This document shows, piece after piece, positions 21,953 to 32,774 of a DNA stretch of 64,000 nucleotides. The position numbers and the translations under genes were made by a program. The notes under the pieces were generated by a model that worked only from the letters and a program-made list of their open reading frames with translations, had not been told where the DNA came from and ran no database searches. The DNA is from Meghimatium bilineatum (taxonomy: Eukaryota; Mollusca; Gastropoda; Stylommatophora; Philomycidae), in NCBI GenBank assembly GCA_034231615.1, contig CM067318.1:36179382-36243381 (forward strand), given 5' to 3'. The stretch's first letter is position 1. Each line of letters opens with the position of its first letter.

Positions 21953-22261
21953 CTCTAAACGCATCTGGACCTAATGAGAGCATAAGTCGTCACGGACAAA
22001 ATATATCTTGTTTACCCTGTTATTTGATTTTTGCGGTTAGTTCTCCCACGTTATATCAGTATCATTGGAAACTTCAATTGTCTCTCTGTTCTGTGCCTTT
22101 CCTCTCTTCTCTTTCCCAGAGAACACTATATCAATGCATATCTCGCAATACATTTTCTGCCATTCTCATAGTCCAATCCATCTTCATTTCATAGACGCAT
22201 GATGTGTTGTCAAATAGAATCACACCCTGATTTAATCCAACCCTTCTCCTTTATATTGACT

Positions 22262-22440
22262 ATATTGTTCGTCCATCACAAATGATGATGACCATTTGTT
22301 ACATACACTAATGAAAATTTAATTAGAGTTTTGTCCTTGATTATGAGTTCGTAGATGGCTAATGGTCTCTATTCGAGCTGTAAATGTCAATGGATAGTTC
22401 GGGCATGGAATGACCATTGTAGACGGATCTTGGTCTATAT
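22262..22440 (-). pseudogene. LINE 3'-end fragment
   Basis: In reverse it matches the zinc-finger end of the LINE at 8271-8790 (ATGATGACCATTTGTTACAT, TTATGAGTTCGTAGATGGC, GTAGACGGATCTTGGTCTA). Confidence 0.8.
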
Positions 22441-22740
22441 TGATCATATTGCCCTGGTCATGCAGGAGTTAGACGCAACAAAAGAGCAGACTCATTGGTA
22501 GACAATGCTGGGGTTGATGGCACAGTGTTGAAAAGACCTAAGGGCAGGCATTGGTTTACTACAGAGTTAAGAATACAACGATGGAAGTGATAGCATGCGC
22601 ATACATAGAAGGGCATAAATAAGGGTGAACAGATGTGAGGGGAGAAAGAAAAAAACATCTTTCCTGTCTACAACGATCTGAAGATCACATAATCAACATC
22701 TGGCTGGGACTTTAGGTCTGCACACGCTTGGATGGCTGCT
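22441..22740 (+). pseudogene. Nimbus-like LINE C-terminal fragment
   Basis: The reading CPGHAGVRRNKRADSLVD, then DGTVLKRPKGRHWFTTE, parallels 12926-13270. An R replaces G in the usual GVRGNERAD motif. Several stops follow. Confidence 0.7.
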
Positions 22741-22770
22741 GGAAAGTAGAGCGGAGAACTTAGTGGAATA

Positions 22771-23053
22771 TTTTCTTCTTCTTCTTCGTTCGTTCTCAAA
22801 CTCCTGCAGATTAGCAGGATGTAGTCTGGAGAACGGAATGCGATGTGTCATAGTTTACAACATTGCTGCGATATCTGCGCCTTTCGGCCTGACACATCCG
22901 ACTTCAGCATGGCTTTGGGTCACTGGCCCTATATGGGATGGGACAGTCAACTCCATCCCATAACCTCCTTAGTCGCCTTTTGCGACAGGCGTGGAAGGTA
23001 AACAGTGTTGCTATTCTGTGCTCCCCTTTCGGGCCCCAGCAACAACACGGGCG
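22771..23053 (-). mobile_element. SINE Y, well-preserved copy
   Basis: In plus orientation it runs from TTTTCTTCTTCTTCTTCG to CAACAACACGGGCG. It is flanked by AGTGGAATA at 22762-22770 and 23054-23062. Landmarks: CTGCAGATTAGCAGG hairpin, TGCGCCTTTCGGCCTGACAC, CTTAGTCGCCTTTTGCGAC, GGAAGGTAAACAGTGTTGC. Confidence 0.9.
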
Positions 23054-23109
23054 AGTGGAATACCTCATGTGTCATGATGCAGATTTCTAATCAGGAATTG
23101 TCACTTATT

Positions 23110-23335
23110 TTGGTATTGTTGCTGACTGAGGATATCCATGGCACAGTGGTTAGGCCGTTCGCTTCCTTCTCAATAGGTTGCGGGTTCGAATCCCTATCTG
23201 GTATATACTTTTTTTTCCCCCAGAGATTCCCGGGCATTATGGCGACTGAGTTACGTGCTATGAATTGTACTCTCGGCAGGTGGTGTGCCAATTTGCTGAG
23301 AGGGACGGAGTACATATGGGGGTAACCCGAGTACC
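23110..23335 (+). mobile_element. tRNA-derived SINE W
   Basis: The 5' part (23126-23205) resembles a tRNA: an A box in TGGCACAGTGGTTAGGC and a B box GGTTCGAATCCC, spaced about 45 bp apart, with near-complementary acceptor ends (ATATCCA and TGGTATA). The body contains ACTCTCGGCAGGTGG and GGGACGGAGTACATATGGG, shared with 56545-56720. It is read as a SINE head, not a working tRNA gene. Confidence 0.75.
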
Positions 23336-23674
23336 ATATCGTCAATCATGTATGCTTTTGAGCCCATGTTTTTTAATGACTATATAGGATGACGTTTCAA
23401 AAGACTGGCGTTATGTCATACACCTTGATGTGATTTTGTTTATTTTGTTTTTGCTAATCTAAATGTATTTTGTCCGTCTGGCTACTGATGTAGAAAAAAC
23501 ACGTCTCAGACATCCCATAGCAGGGAAATGTTCATCGGGACGTCTTTTTGGGTCAAATGACATGATGTTATGGACCGCTGGATCAGTGACCGTTTAAAAA
23601 CAAAGACGATTACTGAACATACTTATATTGTCTAGAAAATCACCACAGTCAAAAAATACCGAGTTGATTGCTAC

Positions 23675-23850
23675 AGCCTGAATAGGATATACTATCAACA
23701 ACTATCCAGTCTAAAGTTCAGAATAGGATATGCTACCAACAACAACTATCCAGTCTGAAATTCAGAATTGGATATGCTACTATCAACAGCTATCCAGTCT
23801 GAAGTTCAGAATAAGATATACGACCAACAACTACCTAGACTGAAGTTCAG
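23675..23850. repeat. Tandem repeat, about 40 bp
   Basis: About four copies of AATAGGATATACTATCAACAACTATCCAGTCTAAAGTTCAG (diverged). The last unit provides the target site of the SINE Y at 23855. Confidence 0.8.
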
Positions 23851-23854
23851 ATTT

Positions 23855-24128
23855 CTTCTTCTGTGTTCGTTCTCAAACTCCTGCAGATCAGCAGGATGTA
23901 GTCCGGAGAACGGAATGCGTTGTGTCATGGTTTACAGCATTGCTGCGATATCTGCGCCTTTCGGCCTGACACATCCGACTTCAGCATGGCTTTGGGTCAC
24001 TGACCCTATATGGGATGGCACAGCCAACTCCATCCCATAACCTCCTTAGTCGCCTTTTACGACATGCGTGGAAGGTAAACAGTGTTGCTATTCTTTGCTC
24101 CCATTTCGGGCCCCGGCAACACACGGGC
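23855..24128 (-). mobile_element. SINE Y copy with 13-bp target duplication
   Basis: It is flanked by GAAGTTCAGATTT at 23842-23854 and 24129-24141, both perfect. The internal sequence is close to 22771-23053 and 38322-38597. Confidence 0.92.
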
Positions 24129-24141
24129 GAAGTTCAGATTT

Positions 24142-24420
24142 GAATAAGACGCTACGCATTCTAGAAAAGAGGTTACGAGAACTTATCGAACAACAGATTA
24201 GCAATGCTCAAATGGGGCTATCGCGAGAATAAAAGCTGTACAAATGATATCCCAAAACCTAGACAACATACACAAAATAACTGAAAAAAACAACACCAAG
24301 AGCTGCATATTACATTCTTCGATTACTTCCACCGAGTGGTAGAAAACAACTATGAAAAACACTATCTGGATATGAGGTACCACATCACTTAATCATTATG
24401 TGCTAATGTAGTTATAAATG
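24142..24420 (+). pseudogene. LINE RT fragment, decayed
   Basis: The reading TLRILEKRLRELIEQQISN, then AQMGL, matches the RT block before the Q-A-G-F motif. A shifted frame then gives LHITFFDYFHRVVENNYEK, corresponding to the F-I-D-Y-x-K-A-F-D block. Several frameshifts are needed. Confidence 0.55.
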
Positions 24421-24949
24421 ACTCTCGAAAGATAAGACCCATAGCAGATGAAAACAAACCACCATATGTGATGATTTGAATTATTTCATTGCTTTCTGTT
24501 GGTCGTTATGTATACAATTTGTACCACCAAAGCCAACCTTCAATATGCAGGTATTACGTATAAAGGCTTCTTTTGATTCTGCTCGTATGCCGTTACTGTC
24601 GAGTTATACCAATAGTCAAAGTGCAGTTACAACAAGGAGGTAAATACCATTTTCTTTCTGGAGTAAGCCAATAATATATTATATTTCCCTTGCGGTAACA
24701 AGGCTATGTTCTGTATCCCTTGCTGTCCATCACATACATGGAATCATGTATGTAAAATAGCAAACTCCATTAAAGAACAAAAATTAAACGACGAACTAGA
24801 CAAACCTTTTCGTGCAGAAGATTAATCAGTAATATTAACATCAGAAGTACAAATACAACAACAATAGAATAGATGCCATGCAAAATGTAAGGATTTTAAT
24901 ATACAGACTGAAAAGACTGCGGTATTTATATCCCCAGTGAAACAACATT

Positions 24950-25165
24950 TTTGACACATCATGAGAAGAGAAAAGATGGAACACATTGTAACAATAGAAA
25001 AGTTGAAGAGAAAGATGTAGGTGGAATACCAAGAGAGAAGTTGCTTGACAACCTTGCATTGTGGCATGAGAGAACATCGGAATCCGAAGTGATTGACAGC
25101 ACACAAAATAGAAGGCCGTAGAAAGACATGATAACCAAAGCAACACGTCATGAACCATAAGAAGT
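24950..25165 (+). pseudogene. LINE ORF2 C-terminal fragment
   Basis: The reading HIMRREKMEHIVT, then PREKLLDNLALWHE, and a shifted DMITKATRHEP parallels the element at 46484-47158. It carries stops. Confidence 0.6.
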
Positions 25166-25329
25166 CAAATAGCATGGACGAGAAACATATCGTGTTTACG
25201 TCAAAATGTATCGCCCCGAAAGTTGCATATCTCGCAGCACAATTGTAAATCCCGGCACAACATAATTCCTTCTCCTTACAACATTCTAGTAATAGATGGG
25301 AGTTTCAGAACGATGATAATCATCATCAT

Positions 25330-25760
25330 GTGACATATTCTTTTCAGAACGTAGTCTTCTCTATGGATCTCTTGAATTCTCCGCGGTCTTGAGCCAAGTT
25401 GTTCCTGCCTCTTTTAGTGACATGCGCAGGCATTCTTGAATGTCTTTTGTCCAATAGGGTTTTGGGCGACCTTTGCACCTGTTGCCTTCTATCATTCTCT
25501 CCAGTAACACTTTCTCCATGCCGTCGTGTCTCTTAATGGGACCGAAAAAAATAGCGTTTTATTTAATATGGTGTTCAGCGGCCAGCCTTCCTGGACGTTA
25601 ATTGTTCGTAACACCACCTGGTTTGATTTCCCTGCTGCCCATGGTATTCTCAGAATTCTTCTATAGCATTTTAATTCAAATGATGTTATTCTCTTGGCCA
25701 CTATTTTATTTAGTGCACATGCTTCACATCCATATGTCTCCACAGGAAACACACATGAAC
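25330..25760 (-). pseudogene. LINE RT C-terminal fragment
   Basis: On the minus strand VETYGCEACALNKIVAKRI, SFELKCYRRILRIPWAAGKS and, after a frameshift, RPKPYWTKDIQECLRMSL match the post-RT region of the LINE at 29822-32157. It is 5'-truncated. Confidence 0.75.
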
Positions 25761-25792
25761 GATGATGATAATGATAAAATATTCCCGTTAGC

Positions 25793-25990
25793 TGTGAGCA
25801 GGTAGCTCTTGATAGCCCCTAGTTTTTCTCACAGGTTCTTCTCAGTTGTGTTACTGATGTGACACCCGGACATATAAGATTGTCTCAACGTGGGTGGGAG
25901 GGGGGTTGTGGATGCATGTTTAGTCCCTGAAGGAAGGCATTCCAGTGCGCCAGCACCCCAGTGTTACTACGTCCTGTGAGGAAACACACA
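25793..25990 (+). repeat. Dispersed repeat R, copy 1
   Basis: The stretch GATAGCCCCTAGTTTTTCTC ... GATTGTCTCAACGTGG ... TGTTTAGTCCCTGAAGGAAGG recurs inverted at 55885-56060. Each copy lies next to a minisatellite. Class unknown. Confidence 0.6.
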
Positions 25991-26032
25991 CTTTTGGACT
26001 ACATATCTTATCATTTTTCTGTCGAATGTGTT

Positions 26033-26476
26033 GATCATCAGCGGTGATGGTACATCTATCAGCAGTGATGGTACATCCATCTACAGTCATGGTACATCTA
26101 TCAGAAGTGATGGTAAATCTATCAACAATGATGACAAATTATAGTACATCTATCAGCATTGATGTTACATCTATGAGCATTGATGGATGATACATCTATC
26201 AGCATTGATGGTACATTTATCAGCAGTGATGGTACATCTATGAGCAGTGATGGTACATCTATGAGCAGTGATGGTACATCTATCAGCATTGATGGATGAT
26301 ACATCTATCAGCATTGGTGTTACATCTATGAGCAGTGATGGTACATCTATCAACAGTGATGGTACATCTATCAGCAGTGATGGTTAATCTATCAGCATTG
26401 ATGTTATATCTATGAGCAGTGATGGTACATCTATCAGCAGTGATGGTACATCTATCAGCAGTGATGGTACATCTAG
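26033..26476. repeat. Minisatellite, 21-bp units
   Basis: About 20 units of ATCTATCAGCAGTGATGGTAC with variants (GAGCATTGATG, CAACAGTGATG). Because the unit is a multiple of three, overlapping minus-strand ORFs of 60-78 codons result. These are not called genes. Confidence 0.9.
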
Positions 26477-26479
26477 CAT

Positions 26480-26915
26480 TCCCGTCGCCTAGGAGTTTGT
26501 CATTAAAAAAAAGGTGCACTGTCCACTGGTCTGCATCTATTCGTCATCCATGGAAATGATTTGACAGAAGACAAAAGTAAGAAATTGAGACGGAATGTGA
26601 TAACTTTTTTACAGGTGACCTGTTGTCAGCATATCCCCCTAGCTTTCCTTAATCGTCTTCTATAACATGTACGTAAATAAGACATGGTTCTATACTTTGA
26701 ACACTGAACTAGAATTTCGGCCAAGGTTGTCAGATGACTGTTTCAGAACGAAGAAGAAGAATAATTATTTTAAATTATATCTATCACGTATTAGTAAAAC
26801 AAAATGTTTATTTGTGTTACACGATAACAATCATCACTCCATATATTGAACATGTCAATGTTTATGTTTACCACACGATAACAATCATCACTCCATGTTT
26901 CCGCTTGACGTGCAG
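26480..26915. other. Intron end before exon B
   Basis: It holds a local duplication of ACGATAACAATCATCACTCC (near 26821 and 26875) just before the exon B acceptor. Otherwise unassigned. Confidence 0.4.
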
Positions 26916-27164
26916 AGTTCTTCAACGTGAAATAATTATACTTCGAGAGCAAGGTATGTGGAAACCAGACGAAAAGGATCCAATAGACATGAGAAGAAAG
27001 TGTATTCGCTGCAGAAGACTTTTTGGTTATTGGCGCTATGCAATTCCAATTCCATTGATTGATCGAGGGATGAGGTGCCAGCGATGTTTGTTTCGAGTCT
27101 GCAACAGCTGCCGCCACAAACAAGCCAACGGTCTGTGGCTGTGTACCATGTGTGTCAGGTTCAG
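26916..27164 (+). CDS. Exon B: FYVE-type zinc finger of Rab effector
   Basis: The acceptor is CTTGACGTGCAG|A. Its first base completes a glycine codon with exon A (GG+A), giving ERVG-VLQREIIILREQG and then EKDPIDMRRKC. The eight cysteines are spaced C-x2-C-x19-C-x2-C-x4-C-x2-C-x10-C-x2-C (CIRC, CQRC, CNSC, CTMC), with the RC..C....VC..C and WLC surroundings typical of the rabphilin/Slp/Slac2 FYVE_2 domain. This finger binds two zinc ions and braces the two Rab-binding helices. Two donors 6 bases apart are possible (CAG|GTTCAG at 27159, CAG|GTTCGT at 27165), both phase 2, so the product may vary by two residues. The second helix (SHD2) should be encoded downstream. The E-Y-Y start of exon C could be its remnant, but phases do not match directly. 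Confidence 0.8.
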
Positions 27165-27249
27165 GTTCGTATATTAAAGCATACTATTTTCTGTTCATTT
27201 GTATTCGACTATGCATATTTATTTTAGATATTGTGCACACCTTATGCTA

Positions 27250-27560
27250 AACTGTGTACATAGTAATATTATACATTGTGCTCTATTATGTGACAAAATA
27301 TAGCACATATTTTTGGCCCTGTGACATATTTTTGGAACAATTATATTACATTTTGGGCGCAGTTATATATTTTGGGCTAAGTAGTATTACATTCTGTGAA
27401 CAATTATATCAGATTGCGTGCACAATAATATTACATCGTGTGTACTGTTATGTTACGCTATTTGTAAAATTATATTACATTTTTTTGCACAATTATAGTG
27501 TAATGTGTGCACAATTATATTACATATTTTCATTAATTGTATTACATTAAGTGCACAAAA
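27250..27560. repeat. Degenerate tandem repeat, about 30 bp
   Basis: Units resembling GTGCACAATTATATTACATT recur about ten times with heavy variation. The unit is partly self-complementary (GTGCAC, ATTATAT). It lies about 85 bp after exon B. Confidence 0.65.
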
Positions 27561-27609
27561 TATTCGATTTTTTATACATTCGTGGTATATTTTATAAACA
27601 TTCTTTATA

Positions 27610-28375
27610 ATACAGATTATAACTCCGCCAAGCCTGGCATACGGACGATGTGGCCAGTCCGGCGGAGTTGAAACATAGTCAGCAGGACAGGATGCCTTAC
27701 ATACAGGACTTTTGAAGGTTTTCTGTGTCTGGTACTCGATCCTGCCAAGGTACTCCCATGAGGTTTCCTAGACACCGAAGGTAGAAAGAGTTAAGCTGTC
27801 TAGCGTGTCTCGCATAGAACGTCCAGGATGACACAGAATAAAGTAGTGTTGGTAGAACTACTGCGTGGTACACGCCCAACTTAGTTGTCAAACTGACGAC
27901 ACCTGATCCAGACGTTGACACGAAGGCTCCGGAATGCCGCACCGGCGCGAGCAATACACAGAGCAACATTCTCGTCAATTGTCGCAGTTTGCGATAGGGT
28001 GCTGCCGAGATATACAAAAATTATTGGCAGTATCAAGTTTGATACCTGACGCTGGTTGATGCATTACTAATGTCTTCGCGGTGCTGATGGTGAGACCAAG
28101 CGCATCACAGGCCAAAGAAAAGAGGTACATGCTGCCCAGCATGTCTTTGAGACTGGCAGCGTTTAGTGCACAATCGTAGGCGAACAAGAGGTCACGAACA
28201 ATGTCCATCTTAGTTTTGGTCTTGGCCTTCAATCTACTGAGATTGAATAGCTCTCCATCAGGTCGATAGCGAAAGAAAATTGTTGCACTGTTATTTCGGA
28301 TGGCATCATTTAACATGACAGAGAGCACCATGCTGATGAACGTCGGAGCCAGGACGCAGCCCTGACTGTAAAGGA
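27610..28375 (-). pseudogene. LINE RT fragment with lost catalytic Asp
   Basis: On the minus strand: FRYRPDGELFNLSRLKAKTK, then DLLFAYDCALNAASL, LGLTISTAKTLVMHQPA, TLLYSVSSWTFYARHARQLN. The catalytic F-A-D-D is F-A-Y-D, so the first metal-binding aspartate is gone. A segment between 28020 and 27960 is shifted. The lineage is the same as 10497-11293. Confidence 0.85.
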
Positions 28376-29045
28376 CGTTTAGTCGCGACTGTAAAGGCTA
28401 ATTAGAATTAACCCCGACTATAAAAGTCGCTTAGCCCCTACTGTAAAGGCCACTTAGCCCCGACTATGAAGGTAGTTTAGCCTCAGTTGTGAATGCCGCT
28501 TAGCCCAGACTGGAAATGCCGTTAGCTCCGATTGTAAAGACCGCTTAGCTACAATTACGAGGAACGGTTAACCCCCACTGTATAGGTCACCTAGCTCCGG
28601 CTGTAACCGCGGCTTAGCCCCGCCCGACTGTAAATGCCGTTTAGCCACACCCCGACATTAAACGCTGCGTAGCCCCGGCTGTAAAGGTGGTTTATTCACT
28701 ACTGTAAAGGCTGCTTCCCTGGCTATAAAGGCTACTTATCCTCGACTGTTGCTGTTGTTGTCGATAAACAAATACTGATGAGTAATGCTACTCTTGTCAG
28801 CACAATGTCATTCTTTTAAAAAGTGCAGGTCTTCTGAAGTTGACTTAGTGCTCCATACAGTAGGTTAGTGACTGTTAAGGGTTTCTGTAGAAGTTTTTAC
28901 TAGACTTGAAAGGTAAGGGTAGTCAATAAGGAGATTTTCCACTGTTTCATAGCTCCGACTGTAAAGGCTGCTTAGTCACAGCTCCAACTGTAAAGACAGC
29001 TTAGCTTCGACTTTATAGGCCACTTAGCCCCGATTATAAAGGTGA
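28356..29045. repeat. Degenerate minisatellite, about 27 bp
   Basis: Units like CGACTGTAAAGGCCGCTTAGCCC occur about 14 times at 28356-28750 and again about four times at 28945-29045. A unique 200-bp stretch lies between. The array abuts LINE fragments on both sides. Confidence 0.85.
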
Positions 29046-29590
29046 CTTATCTTGCCGTCTATCGCCGCATTGCCTGCCAGTAAGTCGGCTCTCTCGTTTC
29101 CTCTGACCCCAGCATGACCAGGGCAGAATATCCATGTAATGCTTTGGACAACTGAGTTGTTCAATAAGTCCCACCATTCTTTTCTTAGCATGAAATTTTC
29201 TATCTTGCGCAACATGCTTTGAGAGTCTGTGAGTATTACCGCGTGTGTTGATGTATCAGTTATCAACCAATTAAGAGCTGCTGTAACTCCCTCTATCTCC
29301 ATCCTCATGCTCGATGTGACAGTAGAATATGCTGAAGATTTCTCAACCAACTTCACGCCATTTCTGTAGGCAACAAAACCCCAACCGCTTTTATTTGTGT
29401 TTCTGCTAACAGATCCATCTGTGTATATAATTATGTCTTGTGGTTTCGAGTGTAGTTGGGCGAGTTCTTGCACTGTATCCTGAGCCCTGACTGCCGTCCA
29501 TTTTCGACACGCTTTATCTAGTTGTATATACTGAGGTGTTATATCCAAATCATATTTTCTATGAATATAAGACTTATATTGTAACAAACA
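29035..29590 (-). pseudogene. LINE RNase H domain, open frame
   Basis: A minus-strand frame of about 187 codons contains IIIYTDGSVSRNTNKSG, MRMEIEGVTAALNWL, AVILTDSQSMLRKI and CPGHAGVRGNERADLLAG, i.e. all RNase H acidic blocks in one frame. The family is nimbus-like (I clade), as at 12926-13270. It is truncated at both ends; the C-terminal end is replaced by the minisatellite at 29045. The lack of stops suggests recent insertion. Confidence 0.85.
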
Positions 29591-29821
29591 AACAAAAACA
29601 CACTCAAAGCGAATCGAGATGTATTTTTTAGGTGAATAATGAATACCGTGGAACTGCTAAGAAAACTAATTTAGAGGTCTTCAGAGATGCTATAGTAAAG
29701 AGACTTTTTACTCTGTCGTTATCTAGTGCTGTCTACATCTGCAGTGTTGTTTCTTGTATAAATTGGATGGTGTTTCCCAATTTTTGTTTTGTAACATAGT
29801 TTTTAGGCATTAGGAACAATA

Positions 29822-32157
29822 GTGGAGAGCGTCTGCTATCCTTTTGTGCAGAGAAGTCTAGCTGTAATGAATACATTTTTCAGACAACACCCTAGAAGAC
29901 TATACACCTGGACGTCGCCGGACGGAAAGACCAGAAACCAAATAGATTACATATTAATAGATCAAAGATGGAAAACAAACATTCTTCAATGCAAGACACT
30001 ACCAGGCGCAGACTGCGACACTGATCATGAGTTACTCATCGCAAAGTTCAAGGTAAAGATAAAAAAGATAATAAAAACTTCAATGATTACCAGATACGAT
30101 ATGACGTCAATACCGAAAGAATACAACATCGAAATTCAAAACAAATTCGAAAAATTACTAGAAATACAAGAAGAATACTCTGCAAATGAACTTGAAAACA
30201 AAATAAGTGACATTTTCAATGACTGTGCAAAAAACATGTTACACAAAAAGAGCAGGAGGAAGAAAGAGTATATATATCAGAAGAAACTATGAGCATTATC
30301 CAAGAAAGAAGACACATCAAAAATAGTTGTAAAAACAGAACAAATTATAGAATCCTGTCAAGAGATATACAAAGAAGAATTAGACAAGACAAGCAAAACT
30401 ACATAAACAAAATATGCCTGGAAATAGAAGGGCAGAAAAGCCACGGTAACAGTAAAACGATGTTCGAAAATGTACGACACCTAAGGGACAGCAAACCTCA
30501 ACCATCATTAAAAGTGCTGAAAGATAAACAAGGAAACATACTAACAGAAGGGAAGCATATCTTACATAGATGGAAGGAATACTGCAGTGAGATGTATAAT
30601 GACCCAAGAAAAACCAAAAACAGAACAATAAACGAATATGAAAAGGAGCCAGAACCTACAAAGGAAGAAGTAAGATACGCAATAGAAAGTTTAAAGAAAG
30701 GTAAAGCCCCCGGAAATTATGGCTTAACAACAGAAATGATACACGCAGGCGGCAGGCCGGAATCAAGATTTACCACAAACTCTGCTGCAAAATATGGGAA
30801 AGCGGATGAATGGAAAAAATCATTATATATACCCCTCCCAAAAAAAGGCGACCTTCAGATTTGCTCAAACTACAGAACTATAGCCCTTATAAGTCAAGCA
30901 AGTAAAATAATGTTAAACATCATAATGCAAAGAATCAAACAGAAATTAGAGATGGAGATAAACGAAACACAAGCTGGTTTCAGATCTGGCAGAGGAACAA
31001 GAGATCACATTCTTAAAATGAGATTGATCATAGAAAAGTGTAGGGAATTTTCAACTGACCTGCACATGTGTTTCATAGATTACTCAAAAGCGTTCGACTG
31101 CGTCCAACACCAGCAACTATGGGAGATAATGAACAGCATGGGTTTCCCAAGACATCTGATTCATCTAATAGAGGAACTTTACCAAGATCAAAAGACTGCA
31201 GTGAAGTTAGAGGACGATCTCTCAGAGTGGTTTGAGGTACAGAGTGGAGTAAGGCAAGGATGCACACTCTCCCCATACCTGTTCAACATCTACGCTGAAA
31301 GTATAATGAGGAACGTGAGAGAAGACATACACAACACTGACTACCACGCTTTATACATAGGTGGATTCCTAATCCCGGAACTACGCTACGCAGACGACAC
31401 AGTGCTTCTTTCAAATGATATAAAGGGATTGGAACAACTAATCAAGAACACAAAGAAATATAGCGAAGCACAAAATTTGTATTTAAACACGCAGAAAACA
31501 AAAATCATGTCAACAGATATAACAACACAACAACCAAAAATCAGAATAGACAATACAGAGATAGAATGTGTGGATAAATTTGAATACTTAGGAGCAAACA
31601 TCAATGGTGTAGGAGACTGCATGGCAGAAATAAGGAAGAGATTGGCAATGGCATATTGCAAAATGACACGGCTGAAAAACATATGGAAAAACAACAAAAT
31701 AGAAACGAAAGTGCTAATGTTACAAACTTTTATTTTTCCGGTTGCAACATACGGCTGTGAAACATGGACTCTAAGTAAAACAGCGGCAAAGAGGATCAAC
31801 GCCTTCGAGCTGAAATGCTACAGGAAGATACTTTGAATATCATGGAAGGATAAAATCAGAAACTCAGATATTATAAACACATTGAATATTCCAGAGTGTT
31901 GGTTACTAAACACAATAACAAAAAGAAAACTATGCCTGTTTGGTCATATAAAGAGACATAACTGTTTAGAAAGACAAATAATGGAGGGAAGAGTACCTGG
32001 GTAGAGGAGAAAGGGCAGACCAGGAAGACGATGGACTGACGACATTAAAGATAGCATGAATACATCGCTAGAAAATGCAAGCCGCATCGCCCAAGACAGA
32101 GAGGGGTTCAAAGAATTCATGGGAAAGACAAAGTTCTGGAAGGAATACGTCACATGA
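29822..32157 (+). pseudogene. APE-RT LINE, 5'-truncated, RT nearly intact
   Basis: The first frame (to 30292) is the end of the AP endonuclease: YTWTSPDGKTRNQIDYILI and GADCDTDHELLIAKF. The next frame, 30289-31836, is 515 codons with RT blocks KKGKAPGNYGLTTEMI, NYRTIALISQASKIML, NETQAGFRSGRGTRD, HMCFIDYSKAFDCV, SGVRQGCTLSPYLFNIY, RYADDTVLLS (catalytic YADD intact) and YGCETWTLSK. A stop at 31834-31836 is followed by the C-terminus in frame (LFGHIKRHNCLERQIMEG, then another stop, RPGRRWTDDIKDSM, ASRIAQDRE). The endonuclease N-terminus is missing. About 80 bp downstream a related element runs in the opposite direction. Confidence 0.9.
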
Positions 32158-32239
32158 TACACCATAGTTCAACATTCATGGTGGTATCAGAAGACCATTA
32201 TGCTGCGTTATTGTGTCATCATCATCATCATCATCATCA

Positions 32240-32770
32240 TCAGGTAGCATATCCTGAACAGGATGTAGCAGTCATCAAAGGCTTTCGAAACTTCTGTCTA
32301 TCTTGAGCCAGTCTTCCAGCTTCTGTTATTGTCATGTTCAGGTGGTCTTTGATTAATTGTGTCCATCTTCTTCTAGGTTTGCCTCTTGTTCGTCTCCCTG
32401 TCATCTTCCCCTCCATTATGTTTTTCTCTAGGCTGTCATGAAATTTGATATGGCCAAAATATTGTGGTTTTCTGGAAAGAAACATGCTGTTTAGCCAGTT
32501 TCCTTTTACATTCATTTCTCTCAAGATGACTACATTGGTGGTCTTTTTGGTCCATGGTATTCTAAGGATGTTTAAGTAACATTGTGTTTCAATTGATGCT
32601 ATTTTATTTTTCACTTTGTTGGAGATTGTCCAGGATTCACACCCATATATTGCCACTGGGAATATGCAAGCTCTTAGGAATGTTAGTTTTGTTGTTTTGT
32701 AGTAGCTTAGGCATATGTTTTCCCATTTGTATCAGATTCTTTGACGCGATAGCCAACCTCCTTCTGACTT
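32240..32770 (-). pseudogene. LINE C-terminal fragment, convergent
   Basis: The minus-strand frame of 138 codons contains IYGCESWTISNKVKNKIAS, ILRIPWTKKTTNVVILRE, FGHIKFHDSLEKNIMEGKM, RGKPRRRWTQLIKDHLN and AGRLAQDRQ, ending CSGYAT-stop. It is followed by a (TGA)n tail, read on plus as (ATC)n at 32219-32242. This is a typical LINE simple-repeat 3' end. A related ending is at 36238-37023. Confidence 0.85.
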
Positions 32771-32774
32771 TTTA

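Noticed and set aside
23126-23205. Stand-alone tRNA gene
   Set aside because: A and B boxes are good but the acceptor stem is imperfect, no clean anticodon stem could be drawn, and a SINE body shared with 56545 follows.
26033-26476. Possible CRISPR-like direct repeat array
   Set aside because: Units are contiguous without unique spacers, and the DNA is eukaryotic; it is a minisatellite. The same reasoning applies to every other array here.
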